Below are positions 15,720 through 24,589 of a DNA stretch of 64,000 nt, piece after piece. Within the stretch, counting starts at the first letter, position 1. Every line of letters begins with the position of its first letter. Location of the stretch: assembly GCA_963664085.2 (NCBI GenBank), contig CAXXLO010000002.1, forward strand, positions 2,666,001 to 2,730,000, written 5' to 3'. The notes below the pieces were generated by a model. The model made no database searches, was not told the origin of the DNA, and was given only the letters and a program-made list of their open reading frames with translations. This DNA is from Bin5 sp022821545 (GTDB taxonomy: Bacteria; Chloroflexota; Anaerolineae; Caldilineales; Caldilineaceae). The position numbers and the translations under genes are program-made.

Positions 15720-17387
15720 TCAGGCTCTTTCCTTCCCTTCATCCGGCGCGTCCTCCGCGGGCTTCTCTTCCCCCGCAGCCCCTTCCCCTGCTTCGGGGTT
15801 CGAATCCGCTTCGGTCTCTTCGGTTGCCACCGAGTCAGCCATCTCGTCCGCCGGCGCCTCTGACTCTGTCGCGTCAACTGCTGCTTCAGCTACAACTGCT
15901 TCCGGCTTATCGACCGCGTCCGCTTCAGCTACAGCCGCTTCCGGCTCATCAGCCACTGTTTCAGCTACAGCCGTCTCCGGCTCGTCAACCGCCGTTTCCG
16001 TTGCACCTGTCGCCTCTTCCGGCTCCCCGGCGGCTTCGTTCTCGAAGCTCTCCGCCTCCGATTCCAGCAGCGCCTGCCCCACAATTTCGTCGGCCTGCCT
16101 TCGGCTCAGGCCAATGCGCTGTCGGTCCGGGTGGATGCGCAGAATCTTCACCGGAATCCGATCACCGCTGCTGACCATCTTGAGCGGCTCAGCAACTGTG
16201 ATATCCGCCAGTTCACTGATGTGGATCAACCCTTCGATCCCAGGCTCAAGTTGAGCGAATGCGCCAAAATCGATCACCCGCGTAACCGTGACCAGTATCG
16301 TGTCATTCACCCTATAGCGCTCTTCAATGCTCTCCCAGGGATTCGACAGCAAACGCTTGCGGCTCAGCGCGATACGGCTCCGTTCCGGGTCCAGGCGCAG
16401 AACCTCGACCTGAATGCGCTCGCCCACTTTCAAGACATCGCGCGGGTGGCTGACCGGAGTCCAGCCGATCTCGCTGACGTGCAGCAGCCCGTCCGCGCCG
16501 CCGATATCAACAAAAGCGCCAAATGGGCGCAGGCTGCGCACTTCACCTTCAATGACCGCGCCGATCTCCAACTCCTCAAACAACTGTGCCTTGCGCCCGG
16601 CGCGGTACTCGCGTTCCGCCAGGCGGTAGGAAAGCACAAGGCGGCGCCGCTGCCGTTCCACTTCTATAACCTTGACAGGCAACTCCTGGCCCACAATCTG
16701 TTGCAACCGCTCGTTGCGCTGTTCTTCGTTCATATTGCGGGGCAGCCCCACGACATGTGATGCCGGAATGAATCCCCGCAGATGGTCGAAATCTGCCAGC
16801 AGACCACCCTTATTGAAGCCAACTACCTTGCGGACCGTGATCTCACCGCTCTCAAGCATCTTTTCCGCTACCAGCCAGTCTTTTTTCTGTAAGGCGTCTG
16901 CAATGCTCAAAACCAACATTCCTTCGCTGGTTGTAAGCTTGCTCACCACGACCGGGACCGTCTCACCTTCCCGCAAAGTGTCCACATACTCTTCTTCGAG
17001 CCGGTTCAGGTCTGATTGGGGTACAATTCCGTCTCGCTTGGCGCCAATGTTGACCAACAGTTCGTTCGAGCGTACCTCCACAACGATGCCTTCTCGAAGA
17101 TCGCCTCGTTCCGGCAAACTGAGGTCCTCCTCTTCCGCGAGGTACTGCTCGAAAAGCATCTCGTCGGCCTGTTGCTCATCGTCGGCCAGCTGCTCTTGAT
17201 CGGCTTGCGGCTCACCGTCGGCCTGTGGCTCTTGATCGGCCTGTGACTCTTGATCGGCTTGCGGCTGACCGTCGGCCTGTGGCTCCTGCCCGGCCTGTTG
17301 CTCTTGTTCGACTTGCAGCTCTGGATCGGTCTGCTCAACTTCGGTGTTTTCGGCCTCGTCGCCTAATTTCTCTGACTCTGACATCAT
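15720..17387 (-). CDS. rpsA: S1-domain ribosomal protein (30S ribosomal protein S1-like)
   Basis: About 555 residues from the ATG at 17387, supported by AGGTGG just upstream; a start at 17444 is possible but has no ribosome site. Four S1 OB domains are seen: about 96-161 (DLREGIVVEV), 180-252 (ITVRKVVGFNKGGLLAD), 276-342 (GEVRSLRPFGAFVDI) and 359-429 (TVTRVIDFGAFAQLEPGIEG). S1 helps load mRNA on the 30S subunit. The termini are unusual: an acidic, Gln-rich N-terminus built of short QAD-type repeats and a long acidic Ala/Glu/Val-rich C-terminus after residue 440 with VAE/DEPE repeats. Both look disordered. Four-domain S1 proteins are normal in non-proteobacterial phyla. Confidence 0.9.
   Translation of the reverse strand: MMSESEKLGDEAENTEVEQTDPELQVEQEQQAGQEPQADGQPQADQESQADQEPQADGEPQADQEQLADDEQQADEMLFEQYLAEEEDLSLPERGDLREGIVVEVRSNELLVNIGAKRDGIVPQSDLNRLEEEYVDTLREGETVPVVVSKLTTSEGMLVLSIADALQKKDWLVAEKMLESGEITVRKVVGFNKGGLLADFDHLRGFIPASHVVGLPRNMNEEQRNERLQQIVGQELPVKVIEVERQRRRLVLSYRLAEREYRAGRKAQLFEELEIGAVIEGEVRSLRPFGAFVDIGGADGLLHVSEIGWTPVSHPRDVLKVGERIQVEVLRLDPERSRIALSRKRLLSNPWESIEERYRVNDTILVTVTRVIDFGAFAQLEPGIEGLIHISELADITVAEPLKMVSSGDRIPVKILRIHPDRQRIGLSRRQADEIVGQALLESEAESFENEAAGEPEEATGATETAVDEPETAVAETVADEPEAAVAEADAVDKPEAVVAEAAVDATESEAPADEMADSVATEETEADSNPEAGEGAAGEEKPAEDAPDEGKERA
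17145..17330 (-). repeat. In-frame short tandem repeats in the S1 gene N-terminus
   Basis: Degenerate 15- to 18-bp units encode QEPQAD, GQPQAD, QESQAD, QEPQAD, GEPQAD and QEQLAD. The DNA units (forms of CGGCCTGTGGCTCTTGATC) are similar enough to allow slippage. A second set of acidic repeats is coded near 15870-16010. Confidence 0.75.
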
Positions 17388-17502
17388 CGATCTGCCCACC
17401 TGTGGATTGCGTAGTTGTTCGCAAGAAGGTTTGGCTGCCGACATGGCAGGCCAAATCCCCAGGCCATCGTGACCGCCCTGCCCTGTCTACCTATATCCCT
17501 CC

Positions 17503-17531
17503 ATTATAGCAACCTGTTCAGGTGCAGTCAA
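17503..17531 (-). promoter_or_regulatory. Strong predicted promoter of the S1-rpsU-infA transcript
   Basis: On the minus strand, TTGACT (17531-17526), a 17-bp spacer and a perfect TATAAT (17508-17503). The start would be near 17496, giving a leader of about 110 nt to the ATG at 17387. Of the promoters seen here it is one of the closest to consensus, as expected for a ribosomal-protein gene. Confidence 0.75.
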
Positions 17532-17659
17532 GCACTAAAAATTTGGCAGTTGCTTCTCTGATTTTGAAATACCTGCGGGAGGATCCAGGCGCGGAGAGCC
17601 TGCCCAAGCACTATATGGTACCTGTTCAAGCAGGGCAACGTTTTCCGATTCCGCAGTTG

Positions 17660-19324
17660 CTATTCGGCCTTGGGGGAGTCCTGCCCTTCCACGCCGGAAC
17701 CCGGCTGCTCTTCCCGTAAACCGGCAAGCGCGCTCCGTATCCGGGTCCACGCCCGCTTCAGTATGGGAACGGCAGTCGCTTCCGTGCCCTGATGGGCAAA
17801 TTCGATTTTCACAAACCCGTCCGTCAGACTCGCCGCCGCCGCTGCGTCATCGCTCTCTACCTGGGTCGCCAAACGCGCCTGAAAATTGTACGGCGTTTCG
17901 CCAGGTCGCCGCCTAATGCCGTGCTCGGCAGCGCTCTCCAGCGTAGAAACGTAGAAATAGCGTACCTGCTCATCCGGCGGCAAACGGCCCAGCATCAACT
18001 CATCCAGCCAGCGGCGCACTCGCGAGCGGCCCGACTTGCCACTCTCTTCCTCTTCCGGCGAAAATCTCCTTGTGCGCCATTCGTTGAAGGCGTCACCGAT
18101 CTGCTTCCAACCGCGCAAGAATTCACGCAACCAGGCCAGTATCAGGTGGAAATTTACGCCCCGGCCCTGGAGATAGATATAGGTCGCGTAGCCAAGCAGA
18201 AGGGCAATGATGATCCAAAAGACAGTACCGCCCAGCCACGGCGGCGCCTCCGCCGGCTGGACCTGCTCGATCTGCGGGGAAGCAATCTCCGGCCGCTCGC
18301 GCGCCGGCTCCTCGGGAATTTCATCGTCGCTTCCAAACAGAAGGGCGATCAACCCCATTATGAGGCCCAGGATCAGGTAGACCGCTCCCGAAATAGCCCG
18401 GATAGCCAGACCCATTAGCTGAGCAAGCCGGAAGGTCCCACCCAGGGGCATCAGAAAGGCCGCCGCCGCCACAACCAACAGCAGACCGATTGCATAGAAG
18501 GGCCAGTTTCGCACGATCGTGGATTCGTTCGGCAGCTTTGCCAGCTGCCACCTCGCCCGCAATGCCGCCAGATGCCCGAACGTCAGCAGCAGCAGACCCA
18601 GCACAAAGTAGACGATCGCGGCACCAATGACGCCGCCCGCAATATCCTGGCGCACCAGCGCAAAGAAACCGTTCGAGCCCATCCCCACCTGGCTGGCCGC
18701 CGTCAGCACGATCAGCAGCATCCCCCCTATCGCCCAGCGTTCGCTGAATCGGCGCACCAGCGCCCCACGGTCACTCTGTATGCGATGATCGTCGCCGCTG
18801 ACCGGCCTTGAAGCCGCCTCCAGATCGGCAAGTTCGTCCGCCTGCAGGCCCATTGCCAGAAAGTCGTTTGTCACCAGTACCGCCATGCCCCAGGCGATCA
18901 GGATGAAAATCGCGTTGATGATGAACATGAGCGTAAGCAAGACCCCGAACGGCTGCAATACCATCGCCGCCGGCGCCGGCCAACCCTCGACCGCGGCCCA
19001 CAGCGCGATCCGGGACACAAACAGGATCAACCCCAGCTCTGCCAGACGAAAGGCCGCCGAACGCCGCTGTCGTTGCTCCGGGCGCACCAGCATCGTCGTC
19101 GTATAGCCGCCCACCAGCGCGGCCCCTATCGACGTAATCCGCAGGATGTTGATGTAGGCTGGCGGGAGCCCCGGCCCAATGTGCCGGACGAATGAAGTCA
19201 GCGCCACCAGCAGGCAGCCGACCAGCGCCGCGATGACCGCCGGACGCAGCAAGGAGTCCTGCCAGGCGTGGTCGAAACCGGATTGGTGTTGAGAGCTCTC
19301 AATTTCTGCCATCTGTCCCTTCAC
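17660..19324 (-). CDS. Multi-pass membrane protein with C-terminal DUF4129 domain
   Basis: 554 residues with roughly eight to nine hydrophobic segments between residues 25 and 390 and a soluble C-terminus. The C-terminal DUF4129 signature is seen in EQVRYFYVSTLESAAEHGIRR followed by GETPYNFQARL. This domain occurs at the end of transglutaminase-like membrane proteins that travel with MoxR ATPases and DUF58 proteins. No transglutaminase Cys-His-Asp core is evident here, so only the membrane and DUF4129 part is present. It is last in the moxR-DUF58 operon. The molecular role is unknown; a function in envelope assembly or secreted-protein maturation is the usual suggestion. Confidence 0.8.
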   Translation of the reverse strand: MKGQMAEIESSQHQSGFDHAWQDSLLRPAVIAALVGCLLVALTSFVRHIGPGLPPAYINILRITSIGAALVGGYTTTMLVRPEQRQRRSAAFRLAELGLILFVSRIALWAAVEGWPAPAAMVLQPFGVLLTLMFIINAIFILIAWGMAVLVTNDFLAMGLQADELADLEAASRPVSGDDHRIQSDRGALVRRFSERWAIGGMLLIVLTAASQVGMGSNGFFALVRQDIAGGVIGAAIVYFVLGLLLLTFGHLAALRARWQLAKLPNESTIVRNWPFYAIGLLLVVAAAAFLMPLGGTFRLAQLMGLAIRAISGAVYLILGLIMGLIALLFGSDDEIPEEPARERPEIASPQIEQVQPAEAPPWLGGTVFWIIIALLLGYATYIYLQGRGVNFHLILAWLREFLRGWKQIGDAFNEWRTRRFSPEEEESGKSGRSRVRRWLDELMLGRLPPDEQVRYFYVSTLESAAEHGIRRRPGETPYNFQARLATQVESDDAAAAASLTDGFVKIEFAHQGTEATAVPILKRAWTRIRSALAGLREEQPGSGVEGQDSPKAE

Positions 19325-19385
19325 GAACGCAAATTCAACTTGCTACCGGGCCGCTTTACCACCGCCCGCTGCAGTTTTGACCACT

Positions 19386-20660
19386 TTATGCCTGAAGCTT
19401 AAGCAAATCCGATTCCCAGATCGTTTGATGCGACGTAATGCCCAGCGCCTCCGCCTGTTCCTGCACGCGTTTGAACTGCGGCTGCAACGTGCATACCAGT
19501 GCATACACGTTGAGACCTCGCCGGTACATGCCGTGCAACACCCAGACCAGGTCCTCCGTGAGGCGCGGCGTCACCACCACCAGCGTAGACCCCCAACTCA
19601 GATGCGCCACCCGCCCCGGCAGCCACGTCGGAAGCGCAATCGGCGAGCTCCATTCCTCCTCACCAGCGCTTTCGGACAGCGCCCCCGCAGGCGCCCGGCC
19701 ATTCCGGTTGGCCGGCTCGTCCTCCGCCTTACGCATGTCCCGCAGCTGGATGCGCGCCAGGATCTCAAGAATCCCCATCAGATGGCCGCGTCCGTTCCGG
19801 GAGGGTACGGCCAGCACCTCTGCGCCTGAGCGGGGATCCTCCCCGTTGCTGAGAAACCCGACCTCCTGCCTCTGCTCCGCCACATGACTGGCCACAGACG
19901 CCGCGAGCACGACAGCCCATTCGCTGCCGCTGTACTCCTCCCTATAGGGGAAGGCGGAGCGGTCCAGGTCGAGCACTACTGTCGTACTCAACGCCATGGA
20001 AGGCTGGAATTTTTTCACCAGCAGCGTGTCCTCATGCGCGCTGGCCCGCCAGTGGATGTTGCGCATGCTGTCACCGCTCTCGTAGGGGCGGACGCCCGCC
20101 ATACGAGTCGGATCCTGGTAGAGCCGGTGCGGGCTGCGCATATCGCCGAACGGCAACAGGCTGGGCAGACCCAGCTCCGACAGAGAGTAGACTTTGGGGT
20201 AGACCGTCAGCAGGTGAGCGCTTGTCTCCTGCCAGGAGGATTCGGCGAATCCAAACAGATCGCCGGTCTGGAGATTGAGCGGCCCGATCTCATAGTAGCC
20301 GCGGCGGTGGCAGTGCAATGCAAACTGGCGCCTGGTCAGCGAACGTCCGCCCACGCTGATCACAGTGCTGTACTGCTCGACCGCTCTCAGGTCGATCGGG
20401 ACGTTCTCCTGGAGCCGCAGCCAGGGGATCGGAAGGCGGCTGCGGTTTGTAAAGTTGATATCGCTGTGGATTCTTTCGCCGGCGAAAGCTTTGGCGGGCA
20501 CCCGTCGCGAAACGTTCAAGTTGCGTAGACTGCGCCGGGTCCACCAATGGCTGATCAGCCAAACGCCTCCCACCACGTAGAAGACGTAGTAAATCCAGTC
20601 CATTCGCAGAAAGACTGCGAATGCGAACAGAAAAAGAAGCAGAAAGAAGAGATCGAACAA
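19386..20660 (-). CDS. DUF58 domain-containing protein
   Basis: About 424 residues from the TTG at 20660, set because sequence before it overlaps moxR in another frame and is not protein-like, while GAGGGATAGG lies just upstream. Two membrane segments open the protein (LFDLFFLLLFLFAFAVFL, then IYYVFYVVGGVWLI). DUF58 hallmarks are VRPYESGDSMRNIHWRASA followed by LLVKKFQPSMALSTTVVLDLD, resembling the start of a vWA fold with a DxD-type motif. The gene starts 11 bp after the moxR stop. DUF58 proteins are thought to act with MoxR AAA+ ATPases as chaperone partners. Confidence 0.85.
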   Translation of the reverse strand: MFDLFFLLLFLFAFAVFLRMDWIYYVFYVVGGVWLISHWWTRRSLRNLNVSRRVPAKAFAGERIHSDINFTNRSRLPIPWLRLQENVPIDLRAVEQYSTVISVGGRSLTRRQFALHCHRRGYYEIGPLNLQTGDLFGFAESSWQETSAHLLTVYPKVYSLSELGLPSLLPFGDMRSPHRLYQDPTRMAGVRPYESGDSMRNIHWRASAHEDTLLVKKFQPSMALSTTVVLDLDRSAFPYREEYSGSEWAVVLAASVASHVAEQRQEVGFLSNGEDPRSGAEVLAVPSRNGRGHLMGILEILARIQLRDMRKAEDEPANRNGRAPAGALSESAGEEEWSSPIALPTWLPGRVAHLSWGSTLVVVTPRLTEDLVWVLHGMYRRGLNVYALVCTLQPQFKRVQEQAEALGITSHQTIWESDLLKLQA

Positions 20661-20670
20661 CTGTCTATTC

Positions 20671-21651
20671 CTATCCCTCAGTAACGCGGGCTTCGGCCCA
20701 GTCCTCCGTTTCGTCTCCCAAATTGAGCGCGGTCTCTTCCAGCAGCTCGGTGATGATCTGTTCGGCCGTGCGTCCCCGCAGCGCCGCGTCGGAGCGTACG
20801 ATGCAACGATGCGGCAGGGCCAGCGGCGCGAGCGCCTGCACGTCGTCCGGGAGAGCGTAATCGCGGCCCCGTAACGCCGCCCGCGCCTGCGCGCCGCGAT
20901 AAAGCGCCAGTGAACCGCGCGGGCTTGCGCCCAACGCCAGGTCGCCGTGGCTGCGCGTGGCCTGGACCAGACCCACAATGTAGTCGCGGATGCTGTCCGC
21001 CACCGTTACGTCCCAAATCTGTTCCGCCAGGTCAGGCAGCTTGTGACCGTCGACAACGGCTTCCAGGGTCTCGATCGGGTGCCGGTGTCCCAAACTGACC
21101 AGCATCTCTCCCTCCTCCTCACCCGAAAGGTAGCCCAAGTTGAGCTTAAAGAGGAACCGGTCCAGCTGAGCCTCCGGCAGGGGGAAGGTACCTTCATATT
21201 CCACCGGGTTCTGGGTGGCAATCACCATGAACGGCCGCGGCAGCGGACGCGTCAATCCATCGGCCGTGATCTGCCGTTCGCCCATGCACTCCAGGAGCGC
21301 GGCTTGCGTACGCGGCGTCGCCCGGTTAATCTCGTCCGCCAGCAGAATGTGGGTAAAGGCGGGGCCGGCGATAAACTGGAACTGCCGCGTCTCCTGATTG
21401 AAAATACTCGTGCCCGTGATGTCGCTGGGGAGCAGGTCGGGCGTGCATTGCAGGCGGCGGAATTCAACGCCCAGGCTCACGGAAAGCGCCCGCGCCATCA
21501 TCGTCTTGCCAACGCCAGGCACATCCTCAAGCAGAACGTGACCTTCACACAGCAACGCAATCAGCAGGTGCTCGATCACCACCTCCTTGCCTACGATCAC
21601 GTCGCCGACATTATTCATTACTCCGCGCGAGAAATCCTGTGCATTCTCCAT
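20671..21651 (-). CDS. moxR: MoxR-family AAA+ ATPase
   Basis: 326 residues. Walker A is GVGKTMMARAL (about 46-56) and Walker B is ILLADEINRA (about 102-111). Sensor and family motifs RPFMVIATQNPVEYEGTFPLPEAQLDRF and GASPRGSLALYRGAQA follow. It is expected to use ATP to remodel protein partners, with the DUF58 product as the likely partner. It is the first gene of the three-gene operon. An inverted repeat that looks like an operator lies 143 bp upstream. Confidence 0.93.
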   Translation of the reverse strand: MENAQDFSRGVMNNVGDVIVGKEVVIEHLLIALLCEGHVLLEDVPGVGKTMMARALSVSLGVEFRRLQCTPDLLPSDITGTSIFNQETRQFQFIAGPAFTHILLADEINRATPRTQAALLECMGERQITADGLTRPLPRPFMVIATQNPVEYEGTFPLPEAQLDRFLFKLNLGYLSGEEEGEMLVSLGHRHPIETLEAVVDGHKLPDLAEQIWDVTVADSIRDYIVGLVQATRSHGDLALGASPRGSLALYRGAQARAALRGRDYALPDDVQALAPLALPHRCIVRSDAALRGRTAEQIITELLEETALNLGDETEDWAEARVTEG

Positions 21652-21793
21652 GCAACGCCTCTATCTGTGATACGGGGCGGGCCTCATCATCGCGCCTGTC
21701 CGGCGCGTCACGCGCTGCCTCACAACCAAGGTACAGGCACAGAGCAGGCGGAAAGACGCGGACAACCGGCGCGCAGATTGGATTCTGATGGGC

Positions 21794-21815
21794 GTACAAT
21801 ATCCGCCGATTGTAC
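21794..21815. promoter_or_regulatory. 22-bp inverted repeat, candidate operator upstream of moxR
   Basis: GTACAAT (21794-21800) and ATTGTAC (21809-21815) form perfect 7-bp arms around 8 bp, the geometry of a dimeric regulator site. It lies in the 336-bp spacer between moxR and the tRNA gene. Apart from this and the tRNA promoter, nothing else was recognised in that spacer. Confidence 0.45.
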
Positions 21816-21934
21816 ATCACTCCCCTGAATACGGCGAACTTGCCGCCCTTCTGAAGGGCCGGCCGACAATTCGGCCTGCGCCGCGCCAGGTCGAAAAACG
21901 GTCAGTGCGGCAAGCGCAAAATCGGCTGATTTCT

Positions 21935-21963
21935 TTGACCTGTCAGGAGCTTTATGCTATCGT
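21935..21963 (+). promoter_or_regulatory. Predicted promoter of the tRNA-Arg gene
   Basis: TTGACC (21935-21940), a 17-bp spacer and TATCGT (21958-21963), with a start near 21970, 18 nt before the mature tRNA. The same TATCGT -10 occurs at the rex promoter. Confidence 0.55.
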
Positions 21964-21987
21964 CTTGTAGCGTGTGCAGAGTTTCCT

Positions 21988-22060
21988 GCCCCCGTAGCTC
22001 AGAGGATAGAGCAGAGGTTTCCTAAACCTTTGGCCGTAGGTTCGACTCCTACCGGGGGCG
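21988..22060 (+). tRNA. tRNA-Arg (anticodon CCT)
   Basis: The cloverleaf folds by eye: acceptor GCCCCCG/CGGGGGC, D stem GCTC/GAGC, anticodon stem GAGGT/ACCTT with loop TTCCTAA (anticodon CCT), T stem GTAGG/CCTAC with loop TTCGACT, discriminator G. CCA is not encoded. It reads AGG codons. It stands alone, and no integration repeat was noticed next to its 3' end. Confidence 0.96.
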
Positions 22061-22153
22061 CTCTCCTTTACAACAATCCGAGGATACCGCCACCTTCAGC
22101 GAAGCGGCGCCTGCAAATCCCGTCTCGCGCCGCCTGCCCCGTTAGGGGGACAG

Positions 22154-23632
22154 CTACGCTTGGGTCGTGAGCGGATACAGATCGCGGCCGAGACGCCGGA
22201 AGGGCAGGTCGCGCAGACTGTGAACGCTCGGCTCGGCCACAACGTGGATCGCGCCCGCCCACGACTCGAATCCCGCCCGAAAGTGCGCGCCCGATTTTAC
22301 GCTGATATAACGCATCTGTCGTGGGTCGAGACCCAGTGTTCGGGAGAAAGCGGTATCAAATGGTTGCTCCCGCCGGCTTACCAGCAGCACGTGAATCCCA
22401 TCCTGAACGATGTGCGCCGATGGCCCCATGTCCCCGCTCAACCCCGCATACATAGGCCCATCGTACTGAAACACGCCATCGGCAATTGCCGCAACCTCCA
22501 CATCCATTGGTACCGGAGTTCCCTGCAACGGCGACGACTTCCCGCCCACTTCCAACTTCAGGCGTGAACCGACGCCTGCCTCGCGACAGAGCGCAACGGC
22601 TTCGGGGTCGACGATATACAGCACGCAAGCATCTTCTAACCGCATGTCGATAAAAGTGCGCAACACACCCGTACTGTCGCCCGGCGACCCGCCGCCCGTG
22701 TTGTCCTGAATGTCGGCCAGGACAGTTGGGTAACGTCCAGCCGCCTGCGCTTTCTTCAGGGCGGCGCTGGCCGACAAAAACTCCAACTGCCATTCGTTCC
22801 GCCGTGCGTAGATCCATTTTCCCAGTCGATCGGCATGCTCTTGGGCGAGCGCCTGATCATCGTCGGTCACGATGTAGACTGAAGCTCCCATGTCCGGCGT
22901 ATCGGCGAGGAAGAAGCAGGTAGCGATCGAGCCACAGACGACACCCGGCTCCGATTCAGTTCTGTGCAGTTCGGCGATGGCCTCCCGCATCGGTGGGTGG
23001 GCCGTCACCTGGTTAAGCCCCCAAACCATCGGAATCCGGTGCAGAGCCATCGTCGGCCGCAGTCCTTCGCGCACGATGCGCGTCAAGACGTCGGCGCACT
23101 CGCGGCCGCGCGCCGCCATATCAACCTCCGGGTAGGTCTCCCTCCCGATCAGTACATCCGCCATCGTCACCATCTGCTGTGAAACATTGGAGTGGATGTC
23201 AAGCTGCGCCAGCACCGGCACATCCGGACCGACCGTCTCGCGCACCGCGGCCAGCAGATGGCCCTCCGCGTCTCCCAACCCGTCGGGCGCGTCAAGGTTC
23301 CCCACCGCCATCGAGCCGTGCAGCTCCAGGAGGACGCCGTCCAGAGGCAGGGCATTGGCGATCCCTTCCAACATGCGCCCCAGCAGTTCATCATACAGCG
23401 GCCGCGGCGTCGGCGCACTTGGCTGAGGTTCGCCAAACAAGGTCGGAATCAACTCGAAGTCGTGTGCCCGCGCGCCCTCGATAAAACCGCCTAGCGGCGT
23501 ATTCGTCCCCGCGAAGGTATGCAGGATGTCGTCGCCTTCATGCAGGAATCGCTCTCTATAGCTCTCCAGCGTAGTCTGCACCGGCGTAAAGGTACTGCTC
23601 TCGTGACTGAGCCCACCCGTCGCAACCCTCAT
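22154..23632 (-). CDS. M81 family metallopeptidase (MlrC/microcystinase-like)
   Basis: 492 residues, close to the family length. The opening MRVATGGLSHESSTFTP is the M81 N-terminal signature. Further motifs are LDGVLLELHGSMAVGNLDAPDGDAEG-like sequence, LAQLDIHSNVSQQMV (Asp and His zinc ligands), GRETYPEVDMAARG, DNTGGGSPGDST and a C-terminal SVKSGAHFRAGFES. MlrC of sphingomonads acts on linearised microcystin, but most relatives are uncharacterised and lie in catabolic operons, so a peptide substrate should not be assumed. It is the last gene of the minus-strand group that begins at 27202. Confidence 0.88.
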   Translation of the reverse strand: MRVATGGLSHESSTFTPVQTTLESYRERFLHEGDDILHTFAGTNTPLGGFIEGARAHDFELIPTLFGEPQPSAPTPRPLYDELLGRMLEGIANALPLDGVLLELHGSMAVGNLDAPDGLGDAEGHLLAAVRETVGPDVPVLAQLDIHSNVSQQMVTMADVLIGRETYPEVDMAARGRECADVLTRIVREGLRPTMALHRIPMVWGLNQVTAHPPMREAIAELHRTESEPGVVCGSIATCFFLADTPDMGASVYIVTDDDQALAQEHADRLGKWIYARRNEWQLEFLSASAALKKAQAAGRYPTVLADIQDNTGGGSPGDSTGVLRTFIDMRLEDACVLYIVDPEAVALCREAGVGSRLKLEVGGKSSPLQGTPVPMDVEVAAIADGVFQYDGPMYAGLSGDMGPSAHIVQDGIHVLLVSRREQPFDTAFSRTLGLDPRQMRYISVKSGAHFRAGFESWAGAIHVVAEPSVHSLRDLPFRRLGRDLYPLTTQA

Positions 23633-23714
23633 ATGACGTTCCCATCCTGAAACCAGCTTCTCATACCGAATCCCTCACTGACTACTGATCACCGCAGTTC
23701 CGACTACTGCAGTT

Positions 23715-24515
23715 CTATTTACTGTCCTCTGCCGGCTCCGGCAGCACAAGCCCGTGTACAAATCCGCCGTCAACGCGCAGGATAGTGCCGGTCACGTAGT
23801 CGGCATCATCGCTGGCCAGATAGGCCGCCGCCTTCCCAATGTCCTCCGGCACGCCTATCCGCCCCCAGGGAATGCGCCGTCCGCCTTCCGTTATCTCCTC
23901 CTCGCTGTAAAAGTTGCGTTCTCCCGGCGTATCGATCCAGCCGGGATTGATCACATTTACATTGATGCGGTCCCCGGCAAGTTCGGCTGCCATCGTGCGC
24001 GCCAGATGATTGATGGCGGCTTTCGACATGTTGTAAGCGCCGCTATGCGGGAACGCGATCTCCTCATGCACGGAGCTGATGATCACGATCTTACCGCGGC
24101 TGCGCCCCGTGCGCTCCTGCTTCAGCATCTGCTGCGCCGCCAGCTGGCAGGTGTGAAAGACGCCGAACTGCGTTACCTCAAAGGTACGCAACACATTTTC
24201 CCACTGCGCCTCCACCACCGGCTCGCGAATTGACACCGCCGCATTGGCTACTGCCACATCTATCCGTCCAAAACGCTCGACCCCTCCCCGGATCATCGCG
24301 TCAATCGCATCGCGGTCGGAGACGTCCGCCTGCCATACCAGCGCTTGACAACCCATCCGCCGGATCTCTTCCGCCGCGCTCTGGGCTTCAGCCTCCGAAG
24401 TGCGGTAGTTCACCACCACATTCGCGCCCTCTTCCGCCAGACACAGGGCGATGCCGCGCCCGATCCCCAGCGACGCGCCGGTAACCAGGGCCGTCTTTCC
24501 TTCAAGTCGTTTCAT
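23715..24515 (-). CDS. SDR family oxidoreductase
   Basis: 266 residues. TGASLGIGRG (residues 13-22, TGxxxGIG), VNYRTSEAEA (Arg after strand 2, favouring NADP), VANAAVS (NAG variant), IISSVHE (catalytic Ser) and YNMSKAA (YxxxK) are in order, and NVINPGWIDTPGE follows. The overall look is that of the glucose-1-dehydrogenase/3-oxoacyl reductase group of classical SDRs. It lies between the beta-propeller gene and the M81 gene on the same strand and probably shares their transcript. Confidence 0.9.
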   Translation of the reverse strand: MKRLEGKTALVTGASLGIGRGIALCLAEEGANVVVNYRTSEAEAQSAAEEIRRMGCQALVWQADVSDRDAIDAMIRGGVERFGRIDVAVANAAVSIREPVVEAQWENVLRTFEVTQFGVFHTCQLAAQQMLKQERTGRSRGKIVIISSVHEEIAFPHSGAYNMSKAAINHLARTMAAELAGDRINVNVINPGWIDTPGERNFYSEEEITEGGRRIPWGRIGVPEDIGKAAAYLASDDADYVTGTILRVDGGFVHGLVLPEPAEDSK

Positions 24516-24589
24516 CGCAAGACTCCATTCTAGGTGAACTGTCAGCCGGGCAGGAAGCCCGCATGCAGCTGTGAAATGCCCCTATTGGA

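Noticed and set aside
20661..20978. Longer N-terminus for the DUF58 protein reaching into moxR
   Set aside because: These codons give an Arg/Trp-rich out-of-frame shadow of moxR; the membrane segment and ribosome site fit the TTG at 20660.
21988..22060. tRNA-linked integration site
   Set aside because: No repeat of the tRNA 3' end and no integrase gene are seen in the window.
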